Notes: a model not told the origin generated them from the letters alone. A stretch of DNA of 64,000 bases from Allobaileyella intestinalis (GCF_009695865.1 NZ_VUNB01000001.1:1-64000), one strand, 5' to 3'; shown: positions 52,559 to 62,137, counted from the first letter of the stretch. Numbers and translations are program-made.

Positions 52559-53119
52559 GTGTCAGGACCAAAAGATAATCCCGGAAACAGGGGATCAGCT
52601 GAATCAGGAAAAAAGAATAAAAGCCCCATGGAAGAGGCATTGAACTTCCTGAAACACAGGATGAGAACCGTTTCAGAAATGAGGGAGAGGCTCAAGGACA
52701 GAGGGTACGATCCGGAAGAGATAAAGGATACCATCCAGGAGCTGAAACAGCTCAGGTATCTGGACGATGTGGAGTACGCTCAGATTTTTGCCGGGCGAAG
52801 TCTGGAAAAGGGCAGAGGCCGGCTCCGCATTGTCAGAGAGCTGGAAGAGCGGGGCATTGACAGAGAAACTGCAGAGAATGCAGTAGATGACGTAAGCTAC
52901 GAGAAGGGAATAGACCCTTTTACTGCAGCCCTTCAGGTGGCAAGGCTTGAGATGGAAAAGCTTAATTACGGCAGGCCACAGGCAGGGGCAGACAGCACGG
53001 AAGACCAGGAAGAGGAGAACAGAAAAATCCAGAAGATAGGAAGGAAGCTGGCCAGGCTGGGATATTCCAACTCAGATGTTTTCAAGGTTATGGACCGGCT
53101 CAGGAGGGATGAACAATGA
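52559..53119 (+). CDS. recX: RecA regulatory protein RecX
   Basis: RecX caps or disassembles RecA filaments. The 186-residue protein contains three-helix RecX repeats: ALNFLKHRMRTVSEMRERLK, LRYLDDVEYAQIFAGRSLEK with KGRGRLRIVRELEERGID, and a C-terminal repeat ending RKLARLGYSNSDVFKVMDRL. The first 20 residues are low-complexity. A GTG at 52553 overlaps the ribosome binding site GGAGG, so the GTG at 52559, five bases beyond it, is chosen. Its end overlaps rmuC by four bases (ATGA). Confidence 0.92.
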   Translation: MSGPKDNPGNRGSAESGKKNKSPMEEALNFLKHRMRTVSEMRERLKDRGYDPEEIKDTIQELKQLRYLDDVEYAQIFAGRSLEKGRGRLRIVRELEERGIDRETAENAVDDVSYEKGIDPFTAALQVARLEMEKLNYGRPQAGADSTEDQEEENRKIQKIGRKLARLGYSNSDVFKVMDRLRRDEQ

Positions 53120-54252
53120 CAGGCATGGGAGCAATCCTCATAGGAATAATAAGCGTTGCCGCCCTGGTATTGTCAGCCCTTGTACTGGTCAGAATTCATA
53201 GCTATTCAGAGAAACTGGATACATATTTCAGCACCTATGGGAGAATGATTTCAGATGCTCAGAGTGCAATGGCCCGCCAGCAGGACGACAGGCTCAGGTC
53301 TCTGGACGAGAACTTCAGCAGACTTCGAACTGAGAACAACATGCAGATGGAGAACATCCGCCAGACCGTTGACGAGAGAATGCAGAAATCCCTGGACTCC
53401 AAGCTGACTCAGTCATTCAGCCTGGTAAACGAAAGGCTTGAGCAGGTTTACAAGGGCCTGGGTGAGATGCAGCAGGTTGCAGAGGGAGTAGGAGATCTGA
53501 AAAAGATTCTCTCAAACGTAAAGACCCGGGGCATACTGGGAGAAGTTCAGCTGGAAACCATATTGTCAGAAATTCTGACGAAAGACCAGTACGATGTAAA
53601 CGTGGCCACAAGACCGGGGAGCAGGGACCGGGTAGAGTTCGCAATCAAGCTTCCGGGAGACGGGCACAGCACCGTATATCTTCCTGTAGATGCGAAGTTC
53701 CCGGGAAATACTTATGCGGCGCTGCTGGATGCCTATGACTACGGTGACAAGGAAGAAATCCAGCGCTGCACCAGAGAACTGGCCACTACCATAATGAAGG
53801 AAGCCAAAGACATTCAAACCAAATACCTGGAGCCCCCTGCCACAACAGATTTTGCTATCATGTTCCTTCCCTTCGAGGGCCTGTATGCAGAAGTGGTCAG
53901 AGCCGGTCTGATAGAAACCCTCCAGAGGAAGTACAGGGTAACAATTGCAGGGCCAACTACCATGTCAGCCCTGCTTAACAGCCTGCAAATGGGCTTCAAT
54001 ACCCTGGCAATTGAGAAGAGATCAGATCAGGTATGGAAGCTGCTGGGGGCAGTACGCACGGAATTTGACACCTTCCAGTCTGTCCTTGAAAGCACCCAGA
54101 TGAGGATAAACCAGGCAAACGATGACCTGGATCGCCTTGTGGGGGTAAGAACAAGGCAGATAAGAAGAAAGCTTCAGAATGTGGCACAGATTGACCAGAA
54201 TGATGCCAGACGCATTCTGGATCAGGACATACCCTCCGGGGAAGGAGAGTAA
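53116..54252 (+). CDS. rmuC: DNA recombination protein RmuC
   Basis: RmuC family proteins limit DNA inversions at short repeats and are nuclease-related. The 378-residue protein has an N-terminal membrane helix (about 5-26), a coiled coil (about 40-130) and the RmuC core with KTRGILGEVQLETILSEIL, YLPVDAKFPGNTYAALLDAY and FAIMFLPFEGLYAEVVRAGL. GGAGGGATG lies at the end of recX, just upstream of the ATG. The pairing with recX suggests a shared role in recombination control. Confidence 0.93.
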   Translation: MTGMGAILIGIISVAALVLSALVLVRIHSYSEKLDTYFSTYGRMISDAQSAMARQQDDRLRSLDENFSRLRTENNMQMENIRQTVDERMQKSLDSKLTQSFSLVNERLEQVYKGLGEMQQVAEGVGDLKKILSNVKTRGILGEVQLETILSEILTKDQYDVNVATRPGSRDRVEFAIKLPGDGHSTVYLPVDAKFPGNTYAALLDAYDYGDKEEIQRCTRELATTIMKEAKDIQTKYLEPPATTDFAIMFLPFEGLYAEVVRAGLIETLQRKYRVTIAGPTTMSALLNSLQMGFNTLAIEKRSDQVWKLLGAVRTEFDTFQSVLESTQMRINQANDDLDRLVGVRTRQIRRKLQNVAQIDQNDARRILDQDIPSGEGE

Positions 54253-54255
54253 AGT

Positions 54256-54960
54256 ATGAAAATATTCGGAATTGCCGACACACACCTGTCCTTCTCGCCA
54301 TCGGTGGACAAACCCATGAGTATTTTCGGAGAAGGATGGGAGAATTATGAAGACAGGCTGGAAAAGGCCTGGAGGTCCATGATCAGTGAGGAGGACTATG
54401 TTGTAATTCCCGGGGATATTTCCTGGGGATTGAAGTTTCAGGAAGCAGTGCCGGACCTGGACTTTATTCACAGCCTTCCCGGAAGAAAGATTCTCCTTAA
54501 GGGGAACCACGATCTGTGGTGGAGCAAGATTACTATGCTCAACACCCTCTACGATGACATGATTTTCATTCAGAACAGCTGCGTTCCTGCAGGAGATTCT
54601 GGAGTGGTGATATGCGGCTCAAGAGGATGGAAACTGCCGTGGGCAGAGGATTTTGACGAACACGACAGAAAGATATATAACCGGGAGCTGCTCAGGCTGG
54701 AGTCCAGTCTGAAGGAAGGAAGAAAAAAAGGTGATATCCTTATTGCGGCCATGCACTATCCTCCCGCAGAGGAAGGCCGGCGCCAGTCGGATTTTACCAG
54801 TCTTCTCGAAGAATATGGGGTAAAAATATGTGTTTACGGCCATCTTCACGGACCGGCAGCCTTCGGCAAGGGAATAAAGGGCCTGCAGAACGGCACTGAA
54901 TACAAGCTGATTTCTCTTGATTATCTGGGCGGCATTCCGAAGTTGATAATGGAGGTATAA
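54256..54960 (+). CDS. Calcineurin-like metallophosphoesterase
   Basis: This 234-residue cytoplasmic phosphoesterase has the dinuclear metal motifs FGIADTHLSFSP (DxH), VVIPGDISWGL (GD), LLKGNHDLWW (GNHD), AAMHYPPAEE and VYGHLHGPAAF (GHxH). Its substrate is unknown; proteins of this subfamily are widespread in Firmicutes. The ATG follows the rmuC stop by three bases, with GGGGAAGGAG upstream, and the stop lies three bases before deoB. Confidence 0.9.
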   Translation: MKIFGIADTHLSFSPSVDKPMSIFGEGWENYEDRLEKAWRSMISEEDYVVIPGDISWGLKFQEAVPDLDFIHSLPGRKILLKGNHDLWWSKITMLNTLYDDMIFIQNSCVPAGDSGVVICGSRGWKLPWAEDFDEHDRKIYNRELLRLESSLKEGRKKGDILIAAMHYPPAEEGRRQSDFTSLLEEYGVKICVYGHLHGPAAFGKGIKGLQNGTEYKLISLDYLGGIPKLIMEV

Positions 54961-54963
54961 GAC

Positions 54964-56142
54964 ATGAGAGTGATTCTTATAGTGATGGACAGCCTGGGAA
55001 TAGGCAGTCTTCCTGACGCCTCATCCTATGGAGACGAAGGGGCCAACACCATCAGCCACATTACAGAAAAATGCGGTAAACTTAATATTCCCAACCTGGA
55101 AAGCCTGGGTTACGGCAATATTACCGGAAACTCAGATGGAGTGTACGCCGTGGCCCGGCCTGCAGGCTGTTTCGGCAGGCTGGCAGAAGCATCCAAGGGA
55201 AAGGATACAACTACAGGTCACTGGGAGATTGCAGGTCTGGAAACAGATGTGCCTTTCAAAACCTATCCTGAAGGATTTCCTAAAGAGTTCATGGATGCAT
55301 TTCATGAGGCAATCGGGACAGAAACCTTGGGCAATTATCCGGCTTCCGGAACTGAAATAATAGAGGTCCTGGGAGATGAGCACGAAGCCACAGGAAAACC
55401 AATCGTATACACCTCGGCAGACAGCGTGTTCCAAATTGCCGCAAATACAGATGTTATACCTCTGGAGAGGCTGTACCAGATATGCGAAATTGCCAGGAAG
55501 ATGCTTACTGGAAAATTTGCCTGCTGCCGTGTTATTGCCCGGCCTTATGAGAAGGTGAATGGCAAGAGAGTGAGAACTCCTGACAGAAGAGACTATTCTG
55601 TAGATCCGCCGGAAAAAACGGTGCTGGACAATATTGCCGAAGCAGGACAGACCGTATATGCAGTGGGAAAAATCAGAGATATTTTCAACGGAAAAGGCAT
55701 TACTACTGCCGTACACACCGTATCCAACATGGATGGGGTTGACAAGACCATTGAGGCCATCAACAAGGACTTTAAGGGCCTGATATTCACAAATCTGGTG
55801 GACTTTGATGCCAAGTTCGGACACAGAAGAAATCCGGAAGGATACGGCCGGGCAATAGAAGAATTTGACAAGAGAATTCCGGATATCATAAGGGCCATGA
55901 ATATGGATGACGTTCTCATGATTACAGCTGACCACGGCAATGATCCTACATGGACTGGAACAGATCACACGAGAGAATACATTCCACTTATGATATACAC
56001 TCACGGAAATGCTCACGGTGAGGACCTTGGAACCAGGAAGACCTTCGCCGATATAGGAGCGACCATTGCTGATCTTCTGGATGTGAAGAGACCCCTTCAC
56101 GGCAAAAGCATGAGCGGGTACATCGAAGTATATCCAGATTGA
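54964..56142 (+). CDS. deoB: Phosphopentomutase
   Basis: DeoB interconverts ribose (or deoxyribose) 1- and 5-phosphates, linking nucleoside breakdown to the pentose phosphate pathway. The 392 residues belong to the alkaline phosphatase superfamily: IVMDSLGIGSLPDASSYGDE at the N-terminus, DTTTGHWEIAGLE with the phosphorylated Thr, and metal ligands in MITADHGNDPTWTGTDHTRE. GGAGG precedes the ATG, which follows the phosphoesterase gene at once. No nucleoside phosphorylase is adjacent. Confidence 0.97.
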   Translation: MRVILIVMDSLGIGSLPDASSYGDEGANTISHITEKCGKLNIPNLESLGYGNITGNSDGVYAVARPAGCFGRLAEASKGKDTTTGHWEIAGLETDVPFKTYPEGFPKEFMDAFHEAIGTETLGNYPASGTEIIEVLGDEHEATGKPIVYTSADSVFQIAANTDVIPLERLYQICEIARKMLTGKFACCRVIARPYEKVNGKRVRTPDRRDYSVDPPEKTVLDNIAEAGQTVYAVGKIRDIFNGKGITTAVHTVSNMDGVDKTIEAINKDFKGLIFTNLVDFDAKFGHRRNPEGYGRAIEEFDKRIPDIIRAMNMDDVLMITADHGNDPTWTGTDHTREYIPLMIYTHGNAHGEDLGTRKTFADIGATIADLLDVKRPLHGKSMSGYIEVYPD

Positions 56143-56216
56143 CGGTGAAGCAGGAAATTAACTGGAGACCAACCAGCTTCTGGGCAGGTCCAGTACGATG
56201 AACCAAAGAGATTTAT

Positions 56217-57266
56217 ATGAGTAACAACAGAACAAAGTACCACTTTATAATCAACCCGGTATCAGGGAAGGGCAAAGGGCCTGAGAACTTCAGACATAAG
56301 CTGGAGAATTACAGAAAACATGATGACAGAGACATAATTCTCCATACTACCAACGGTGCCCTGGATGCTCTGGATACTGCTGCAGCCATTACCAGGGAAT
56401 GTATGGAAACAAATACCCCCGCAGTTATTTTTGCATGTGGTGGAGATGGCACACTTAACGAGGTGGCCAACGGTATTGCAGATTTCTACTATGATAACAC
56501 AGAAAGCATAAGTAACATTCAGCCCGGTCAGGCAGATTCTGAAGGGGCAGGTAGAGGAAAATCCGTAGCTCTGGGGCTGGTTCCTGTAGGCAGCGGAAAC
56601 GACTTTGCCAGATATTTTGACAGAACCGGGGATTTTACTGACATCGACAAACTCCTTAAGGGGTATGTGACCAGCACAGATCTTCTCAGGTTGACCTGGG
56701 ATGAAATGGACGAATCTGAGGGAAAGGTTGTCCACCGCCACAGATACTGCATAAACGGAATGAATCTGGGCCTGGATGGAAACACAGCTATTCTTGCAGG
56801 TGAACTGAGGAAATATCCTGTTATCCGGGGTTCAATGTCTTATATTCTTGCTTTGGGAATCAACACGGCGGGGATGAACGGTGCAGATGTAGATATAATC
56901 GCAGACGGAGAGGCGTTCTACTCAGGAAAACTTCTGCTTTCTACAGTGTCAAACGGACGTTTCTGCGGTGGCGGCGTTGAGAGCTGCCCCAAGGCAAAAA
57001 TTGATGACGGACTGGCAGAAGTTCTGGTGATTCCACAGGTCAGAAGAAGAACTCTTTTCAGACTTTTTCCAGACTACAAGAACGGGAAGCTTATGGACAG
57101 AAAGGATTTTGACAGCCTTGCTAAATACAGGAGAGCTGAAAAAATCACACTGATTCCAAGGAAAGGATATATGGAGTTCGTGGCTGACGGAGAGATACTG
57201 AAAACCGGAAAGCTGGACATTGAAGTCATGCCGGGAATGATTCCCCTGTTCCTGCCGTCAAAGTAA
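56217..57266 (+). CDS. Diacylglycerol kinase family lipid kinase
   Basis: This 349-residue YegS/DagK-type kinase would phosphorylate diacylglycerol or a related lipid at the membrane, recycling it into phospholipid synthesis. Characteristic segments are FIINPVSGKGKGPENFR, VIFACGGDGTLNEVANGI and LVPVGSGNDFARYFDRTGDF, with a C-terminal beta domain ending YMEFVADGEILKTGKLDIEV. An insertion of about 20 residues (SISNIQPGQADSEGAGRGKS) lies between the two glycine-rich motifs. AAAGAG precedes the ATG. Confidence 0.92.
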   Translation: MSNNRTKYHFIINPVSGKGKGPENFRHKLENYRKHDDRDIILHTTNGALDALDTAAAITRECMETNTPAVIFACGGDGTLNEVANGIADFYYDNTESISNIQPGQADSEGAGRGKSVALGLVPVGSGNDFARYFDRTGDFTDIDKLLKGYVTSTDLLRLTWDEMDESEGKVVHRHRYCINGMNLGLDGNTAILAGELRKYPVIRGSMSYILALGINTAGMNGADVDIIADGEAFYSGKLLLSTVSNGRFCGGGVESCPKAKIDDGLAEVLVIPQVRRRTLFRLFPDYKNGKLMDRKDFDSLAKYRRAEKITLIPRKGYMEFVADGEILKTGKLDIEVMPGMIPLFLPSK

Positions 57267-57306
57267 CAATAACCAACTATTTTTTTTCAATCTGAAAGTG
57301 TAGGCA

Positions 57307-58626
57307 ATGATCAACAAGTTTCTGAGTAATATTAAAATCACGGGGAGAACTGTGGTTCTCCCTTTATTAATAAGCGTTCTTATGCTGGCGGAACTGACTG
57401 TTCCTGCCTTTGGTGAAGTAGTTCCCGTAGGTGGAAAAAATATACAGGAACCGGATGTTACCGCAAAGGGAGCGATTCTGTACTGCGTAAATACTGACAA
57501 AGTTATATATTCTAAGAATACAGATACCAAATTCCTTCCATATAGCATTACAAAACTCATGACAGCCCTGATTGCAGCAGAAAAACTCCCTATGGACGAG
57601 AAGGTTACAGTTTCCAAAAAGGCAGCTGAACAGGGGGGCTCCACCATGTCCCTGCAGGAAGGGGAGGTAGTCACTGTAAAACAGCTGCTCTACGGCACGC
57701 TGATCCTGTCGGGAAACGATGCTGCATATGCTCTTGCCGAAACCTGTGGCGGAACAGAGGAACATTTTGTAAAAATGATGAACGACAGGGCGAAGGAAAT
57801 GGGCTGTACCAGCACTCACTTCGCAAATCCCAACGGTCTTACAGACGACATCAGCAGCCACTATACTACGGCCTCGGATTTTCTGAAGATCACCAAGGCG
57901 GCAATGGACAACTCTGTTGTCAAGAAGATTTCCGGCACCAGAAAATATTCCATGTCTGCTACTAACAAGAGGGAGGAGGAAGTATTCAAGACCCATCTGC
58001 CTCTTCATAACAACAAGAAATCCGGAGTAGTTGCGGGTAAGACGGGATTCTGGGACGAGGAAAACTGTACTGTCGCTGTTTATTATGATAAAAACAACCT
58101 GGAGATGATAGAAATCCTTCTGGACGACACTGAGAAGGAAAGGCCAAATGATATGAAGGCCCTCTTCAAATACGGCAGCAAGGTAGTTCCAGGATTCAGA
58201 GCCGCTGAAAAGGGAGAGGTTGAAGGGAAGCTGTGGATTGCCGGCGGCGCCATTACCAGGGTACCAGTGGTGGCAGAAAAGTCCGTATACAGTTATCCTG
58301 CAAACAATAAAAAATCCTCTGTAAAAACCAAGCTTGTAAGGAACAAGAACGTGTCAGGTCCTCTTAAAAAAGGACAGACCGTAGGAACCTTGAAGGTTTA
58401 CACCAGCGGCAAGCTGACAGCTTCCACACCAGTGAAGGCTGCCAGGGATGTGAGAAAAGGCTGGTTCCCGTCAAAACTGTATATTTCCAACCTGGCCTTC
58501 GTGATTATTATGCTTGTTCTCCTTTTGATCTGTCTCCTGGTTCGAATCCGGAAGATAAACTCAGCTCGCAGGAGAAGAAAAAGAAGAAGAAAAGGCAAAA
58601 GGAGACAGGGAAGATCCGGACGGTAG
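57307..58626 (+). CDS. D-alanyl-D-alanine carboxypeptidase with polybasic C-terminus
   Basis: This low-molecular-weight penicillin-binding protein (DacF/PBP5-like) trims D-Ala from peptidoglycan stem peptides outside the membrane. The 439 residues show a signal sequence (1-36), catalytic Ser80 in YSITKLM (SxxK), SGN at 135-137 and KTG at 245-247, then a C-terminal beta domain. Instead of a simple amphipathic anchor it ends with a true membrane helix (about 396-417) and a cytoplasmic tail of about 25 residues that is mostly Arg and Lys. Upstream pairing is weak before the ATG at 57307. Confidence 0.94.
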   Translation: MINKFLSNIKITGRTVVLPLLISVLMLAELTVPAFGEVVPVGGKNIQEPDVTAKGAILYCVNTDKVIYSKNTDTKFLPYSITKLMTALIAAEKLPMDEKVTVSKKAAEQGGSTMSLQEGEVVTVKQLLYGTLILSGNDAAYALAETCGGTEEHFVKMMNDRAKEMGCTSTHFANPNGLTDDISSHYTTASDFLKITKAAMDNSVVKKISGTRKYSMSATNKREEEVFKTHLPLHNNKKSGVVAGKTGFWDEENCTVAVYYDKNNLEMIEILLDDTEKERPNDMKALFKYGSKVVPGFRAAEKGEVEGKLWIAGGAITRVPVVAEKSVYSYPANNKKSSVKTKLVRNKNVSGPLKKGQTVGTLKVYTSGKLTASTPVKAARDVRKGWFPSKLYISNLAFVIIMLVLLLICLLVRIRKINSARRRRKRRRKGKRRQGRSGR

Positions 58627-58657
58627 GGAAATCCGGGAAGGGGAGGACCAGCAGATT

Positions 58658-59575
58658 ATGAAAGACGGAAGGAATGACCGGAATCTTGCCGGAATATGTA
58701 TCCTTGCAGCCGGAAGCCTGTGGGGAACTACAGGAATATTTTCACATTATTTTGACTATTATGGAATGGATTCCATGATGAAAGGGCTCTTTCGCGTGTC
58801 TGCAGCAGCAATCGCCATGATGGTTGTAATGATGCTGCGGGGAAAAAAGTCTTTCGTCATGACAAAGAGGGGGTACGGCATAGCATTGATACAGGGCCTT
58901 CTGACACAGAGCCTGTTCTCCTGGTGCTATTTTACAGCTATAGAGAGGCTGGGCATGGCATCCTCAGTGGTTCTCCTGTATACCTCACCGGTTTTTGCAG
59001 CAATAATATCGAGAATTATTTACAAAGAGAAAATAACCAGAAAAAAGATGGCGGCTATGGCCATAACTGTGGCTGGCTGTGCAATGACAGCCACAGGAGG
59101 TCATTTCCATTTTGCCGGATCAGGGGCCATGGGCTACGGAATACTCATGGGGGTGATGGCTGGTTTCTGTTATTCAACTCTGTCCATTACAAGCACGTAC
59201 GGCACCAGGTACGATGATCCCATGGCTTTGACCTTCTATACTTTTATATTTGGTGTGGCAGGATTGTTCTTCATGGCCAGGCCCTGGGAAAAAACTGTTG
59301 CCGGACCTGACTGGAAACTTGTGGTAATTGCACTGCTTTCAGGCATAGTTTCGGCGGCCATACCTTATTTTGCCTATGGCTACGGCAGCAGGTATTTGAA
59401 AAATCCTTCCCTTGGACCTGTTTACTCATCTGTGGAGAATGTTGCGGCAGCCCTGTACGGGCTGATACTCTTCCACGAAGGCTTGAATGGAGTAAAAGTG
59501 CTGGGCATCTGTCTGATAATCCTTTCTATTGTAATCATCAACTATTCCCCCGTAGAACCCGGCAGAGTCAAGTAA
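58658..59575 (+). CDS. EamA/DMT family transporter
   Basis: This 305-residue membrane protein has ten predicted helices in two EamA repeats, with GSLWGTTGIFSHYF at the start of the first and GSRYLKNPSLGPVYSSVENV in the second, both typical of drug/metabolite transporters. Such proteins usually export amino acids or metabolites; the substrate is unknown here. GGGGAGG lies upstream of the ATG. A bidirectional terminator separates it from the convergent brnQ. Confidence 0.88.
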   Translation: MKDGRNDRNLAGICILAAGSLWGTTGIFSHYFDYYGMDSMMKGLFRVSAAAIAMMVVMMLRGKKSFVMTKRGYGIALIQGLLTQSLFSWCYFTAIERLGMASSVVLLYTSPVFAAIISRIIYKEKITRKKMAAMAITVAGCAMTATGGHFHFAGSGAMGYGILMGVMAGFCYSTLSITSTYGTRYDDPMALTFYTFIFGVAGLFFMARPWEKTVAGPDWKLVVIALLSGIVSAAIPYFAYGYGSRYLKNPSLGPVYSSVENVAAALYGLILFHEGLNGVKVLGICLIILSIVIINYSPVEPGRVK

Positions 59576-59625
59576 AGAGAGTCAAGTAGAAGATTAACAG
59601 GAAAACAAATAATACGTTAATAAAC

Positions 59626-59660
59626 AAAGGAGATGACGCACTTTTGCGACATCTCCTTTT
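59626..59660. terminator. Bidirectional terminator between the EamA gene and brnQ
   Basis: AAAGGAGATG pairs with CATCTCCTTT, with an inner stem CGCA/TGCG and matching single-base mismatches, followed by TTTT on the plus strand and preceded by AAA for the minus strand. Confidence 0.85.
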
Positions 59661-59734
59661 AAAATCCACTTATTGAATTTGATCTGATGAACTTTTTTGC
59701 TGTTCAGGTTTATATATCACCCGTAAAGATGGTA

Positions 59735-61093
59735 TTATTCCAGACCTGTAGCCTCATCTGCCTCGTTCAGCTTCTCCCTTACATTTTCAGCCTGTACTTT
59801 GACCTCACTCTTGGAAGGAAGCACAGCACCGATGAGAGCTCCGAGAATTGCAGGTGCTACCCAGCCAAGTCCGTACTCTGCAAATGGAAGAGCAGCTAAC
59901 AGCTGGCCAATTGTTGTAGAGCCTGCAACTGTTGACAGGATGCTGGCAGCAAATGCAAAGTATGCTGCTGTTCCTGCAATTGAGTTTTTAGAAATCTTTC
60001 TGTCGAAGAACGCACTGATTACAAGTACGATCAGCGGTGGATACATTATTGCCAGAATAGGAGCTGCGACACTGATGATCTTGTCCAGACCGATATTAGA
60101 CATTGCAAAGCTGAATACTGTAATCGCAATAACTACGGCCTTGTATTTAATTTTGCCATGAGATACATTCTCAAGATATTCTCCTGCAACTGATGTGAGA
60201 CCAACAGATGTGGTCAGGCAGGCCATAAGAACGATTATGGTAAGAGCAACTACTCCGTATGCTCCCAGAAGCTTGTTTGTAATTGCAATGAGCAGTGGAG
60301 CCTGGGAAAGACCTGCAAATTCAGGTTCTCCTGAAACGGTGGATCCCAGATATGTAAGTCCTCCGTAAACCAGAGCAAGAAGAACGGCAGAAATAATGTC
60401 AGCTCCGAAAATAAGCTTTGTAACATCCTGCTGCTTCTTGAATCCATAGCTGGTTGCAGCTGTAACCAGCATCATTGTCATGAGAACACCGCCCAGTCCG
60501 TCCAGTGTCTGATATCCGTTGAGGATTCCATCGTGGACAGGAACTACGTTTTCTACTGGAACAGGTGCACTGATAGGATTTACAATACCCATTACTATAA
60601 GCAGAACCATTACTGCCAGCAGAATTGGTGTCAGGTAATTTCCAATAATATCTACAACCTTAGTTGGTCTGATTACGAAAAGCAGAGTTACAGCGAAGAA
60701 AAGGGCGCTGAATAACCACTGAGGGAACCATGGCATAAGAGTGTGAATTCCCATTTCGTAAGTAGTAGCGGCCGTTCTCGGGATGCAAACGATAGGTCCC
60801 AGGCAGAGGATGATGATGAGGAGCATGATTTTTCCAGGCTTTTCACCAATCTTGTTCACTACTCCGTCAACGTTGCCTTGTCTGTTTGCAACAACTGATG
60901 CTACTGATGCAGCTGCAAGACCTACGTCCATAATAAAGAATCCAAGGAATCCGATGAGCCATCCGGATCCTGTGTTTCTTCCCAGGAATGGTGGGAAAAT
61001 AAGATTTCCTGCACCAAACTGTGTTGCGAAAAGAGCCAGACCCATGAGAATGGTAGCTTTTACGGGACTAACTGTTGGTTTGTTGTTTTCCAT
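59735..61093 (-). CDS. brnQ: Branched-chain amino acid carrier BrnQ
   Basis: BrnQ is a Na+-coupled symporter for leucine, isoleucine and valine. The 452-residue protein has about 12 hydrophobic segments and the family signatures FATQFGAGNLIFPPFLGRNT near the N-terminus and KQQDVTKLIFGADIISAVLL. GGAG lies before the ATG. It is divergent from a LysR-type regulator, the classic layout of a regulated pair, and shares with it the 177-base control region at 61094-61270. In this organism it would feed amino acid fermentation. Confidence 0.95.
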   Translation of the reverse strand: MENNKPTVSPVKATILMGLALFATQFGAGNLIFPPFLGRNTGSGWLIGFLGFFIMDVGLAAASVASVVANRQGNVDGVVNKIGEKPGKIMLLIIILCLGPIVCIPRTAATTYEMGIHTLMPWFPQWLFSALFFAVTLLFVIRPTKVVDIIGNYLTPILLAVMVLLIVMGIVNPISAPVPVENVVPVHDGILNGYQTLDGLGGVLMTMMLVTAATSYGFKKQQDVTKLIFGADIISAVLLALVYGGLTYLGSTVSGEPEFAGLSQAPLLIAITNKLLGAYGVVALTIIVLMACLTTSVGLTSVAGEYLENVSHGKIKYKAVVIAITVFSFAMSNIGLDKIISVAAPILAIMYPPLIVLVISAFFDRKISKNSIAGTAAYFAFAASILSTVAGSTTIGQLLAALPFAEYGLGWVAPAILGALIGAVLPSKSEVKVQAENVREKLNEADEATGLE

Positions 61094-61157
61094 ATTTTTT
61101 CTCCAAAACTACACGTTCATTTAATTGATACGACAAAAGGTTATCACGACATGTAAA

Positions 61158-61202
61158 AAATTAAAAATGAATAATAAGACTGTTAAGATAACAAAATGTT
61201 AT
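61158..61202 (-). promoter_or_regulatory. brnQ promoter with adjoining LysR-type operator
   Basis: On the minus strand TTAACA (61186-61181), a 17-base spacer and TAATTT (61163-61158) form a possible promoter. Directly upstream of its -35 box is a perfect dyad ATAACA-AAA-TGTTAT (61188-61202) with the T-N11-A form of LysR binding sites. Confidence 0.55.
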
Positions 61203-61208
61203 TGCCAC

Positions 61209-61237
61209 TTGCGCAGGGGGGCACAATTGAGTAAAAT
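61209..61237 (+). promoter_or_regulatory. Possible promoter for the LysR gene
   Basis: TTGCGC (61209-61214), a 17-base spacer and TAAAAT (61232-61237) lie 34 bases before the regulator start. The -35 box is imperfect. It lies on the other side of the T-N11-A dyad from the brnQ promoter. Confidence 0.45.
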
Positions 61238-61270
61238 AAACGCTGTTATTAAAAATAAAGGAATAAATAC

Positions 61271-62137
61271 ATGGATATTGACAAAATCGAATACTTTTTT
61301 GCATCGGCTGAACTGTGCAACTTCACCAAGGCTGCACAAAAATGTCAGATTACCCAGGCGGCAATGAGCAAGTACATCAACAGCCTGGAATCAGAACTGA
61401 ACTGCCGGCTTTTCTACAGAAACAACAAGGGCTGCGAACTGACTAAACAGGGAGCGTATTTCTACGATGAAATGCAGCGAATTGCATATCTCTACGAGCA
61501 GGTGAAGATTGGCATACATGAGAGAACAGAACCGCTGATCCGTGCGGGAATTGAAGGCGAACACCACGCCATACCTGAGTTCCAGATGTTCCAGACAGTC
61601 AATCCTGAAGTGGTCTTCGACATCCACTTCGCTGACAGGGAGACGTTGCTGCAGGCCCTTGAGCTGGAGCGGCTGGATGTGCTTCTGCTAATAAGAAATC
61701 AGCCGGATGTGAACGAACTGGGAAACCCCTTCAAGGTCATAGATCTTCCGGGAGAGAAGGAGTGCCTTATTTTCTCAAACAACGCACTTCAGAAATACGG
61801 AACAGTTGAAGAGGTAATAAAAAATCTCCCGATGATAACAAAAAGTGATGATAGAAAGTATCATGACTACTGCAGAGAGGGACTGAAGCGGAAGTTTGGT
61901 GTTGAGCCGGAGGAAATTAAAGTCATCGACTCAGTAACAAACCAGCAGCTGGTAATAAGCTTGTCAAAAGGATTCGCCATCGTTCCGGGATTCGAAATAA
62001 CAGAGGAATCCGTGTTCCACAGCGTTCAGATGGATGAGGTGTTCATGACCGGTCTCCAGATGGTCTACAACAAAAAGAACGTCACTGTTGAAACGAGGAA
62101 GCTCATCACATACATAAAGGAAGCCTTTGCCAAATAG
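61271..62137 (+). CDS. LysR family transcriptional regulator
   Basis: The 288 residues comprise an N-terminal winged helix-turn-helix (FFASAELCNFTKAAQKCQIT and AAMSKYINSLESELNCRLFY, about residues 8-55) and a periplasmic-binding-like effector domain. It is divergent from brnQ and is likely to control it, perhaps also itself, from the ATAACA-AAA-TGTTAT dyad between them. The effector may be a branched-chain amino acid, an inference from the neighbour only. AAAGGA precedes the ATG by seven bases. Confidence 0.92.
   Translation: MDIDKIEYFFASAELCNFTKAAQKCQITQAAMSKYINSLESELNCRLFYRNNKGCELTKQGAYFYDEMQRIAYLYEQVKIGIHERTEPLIRAGIEGEHHAIPEFQMFQTVNPEVVFDIHFADRETLLQALELERLDVLLLIRNQPDVNELGNPFKVIDLPGEKECLIFSNNALQKYGTVEEVIKNLPMITKSDDRKYHDYCREGLKRKFGVEPEEIKVIDSVTNQQLVISLSKGFAIVPGFEITEESVFHSVQMDEVFMTGLQMVYNKKNVTVETRKLITYIKEAFAK

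Noticed and set aside
55132..56100. 322-codon frame antisense to deoB
   Set aside because: deoB is complete with all metal ligands on the plus strand; the antisense frame has no supporting signals.
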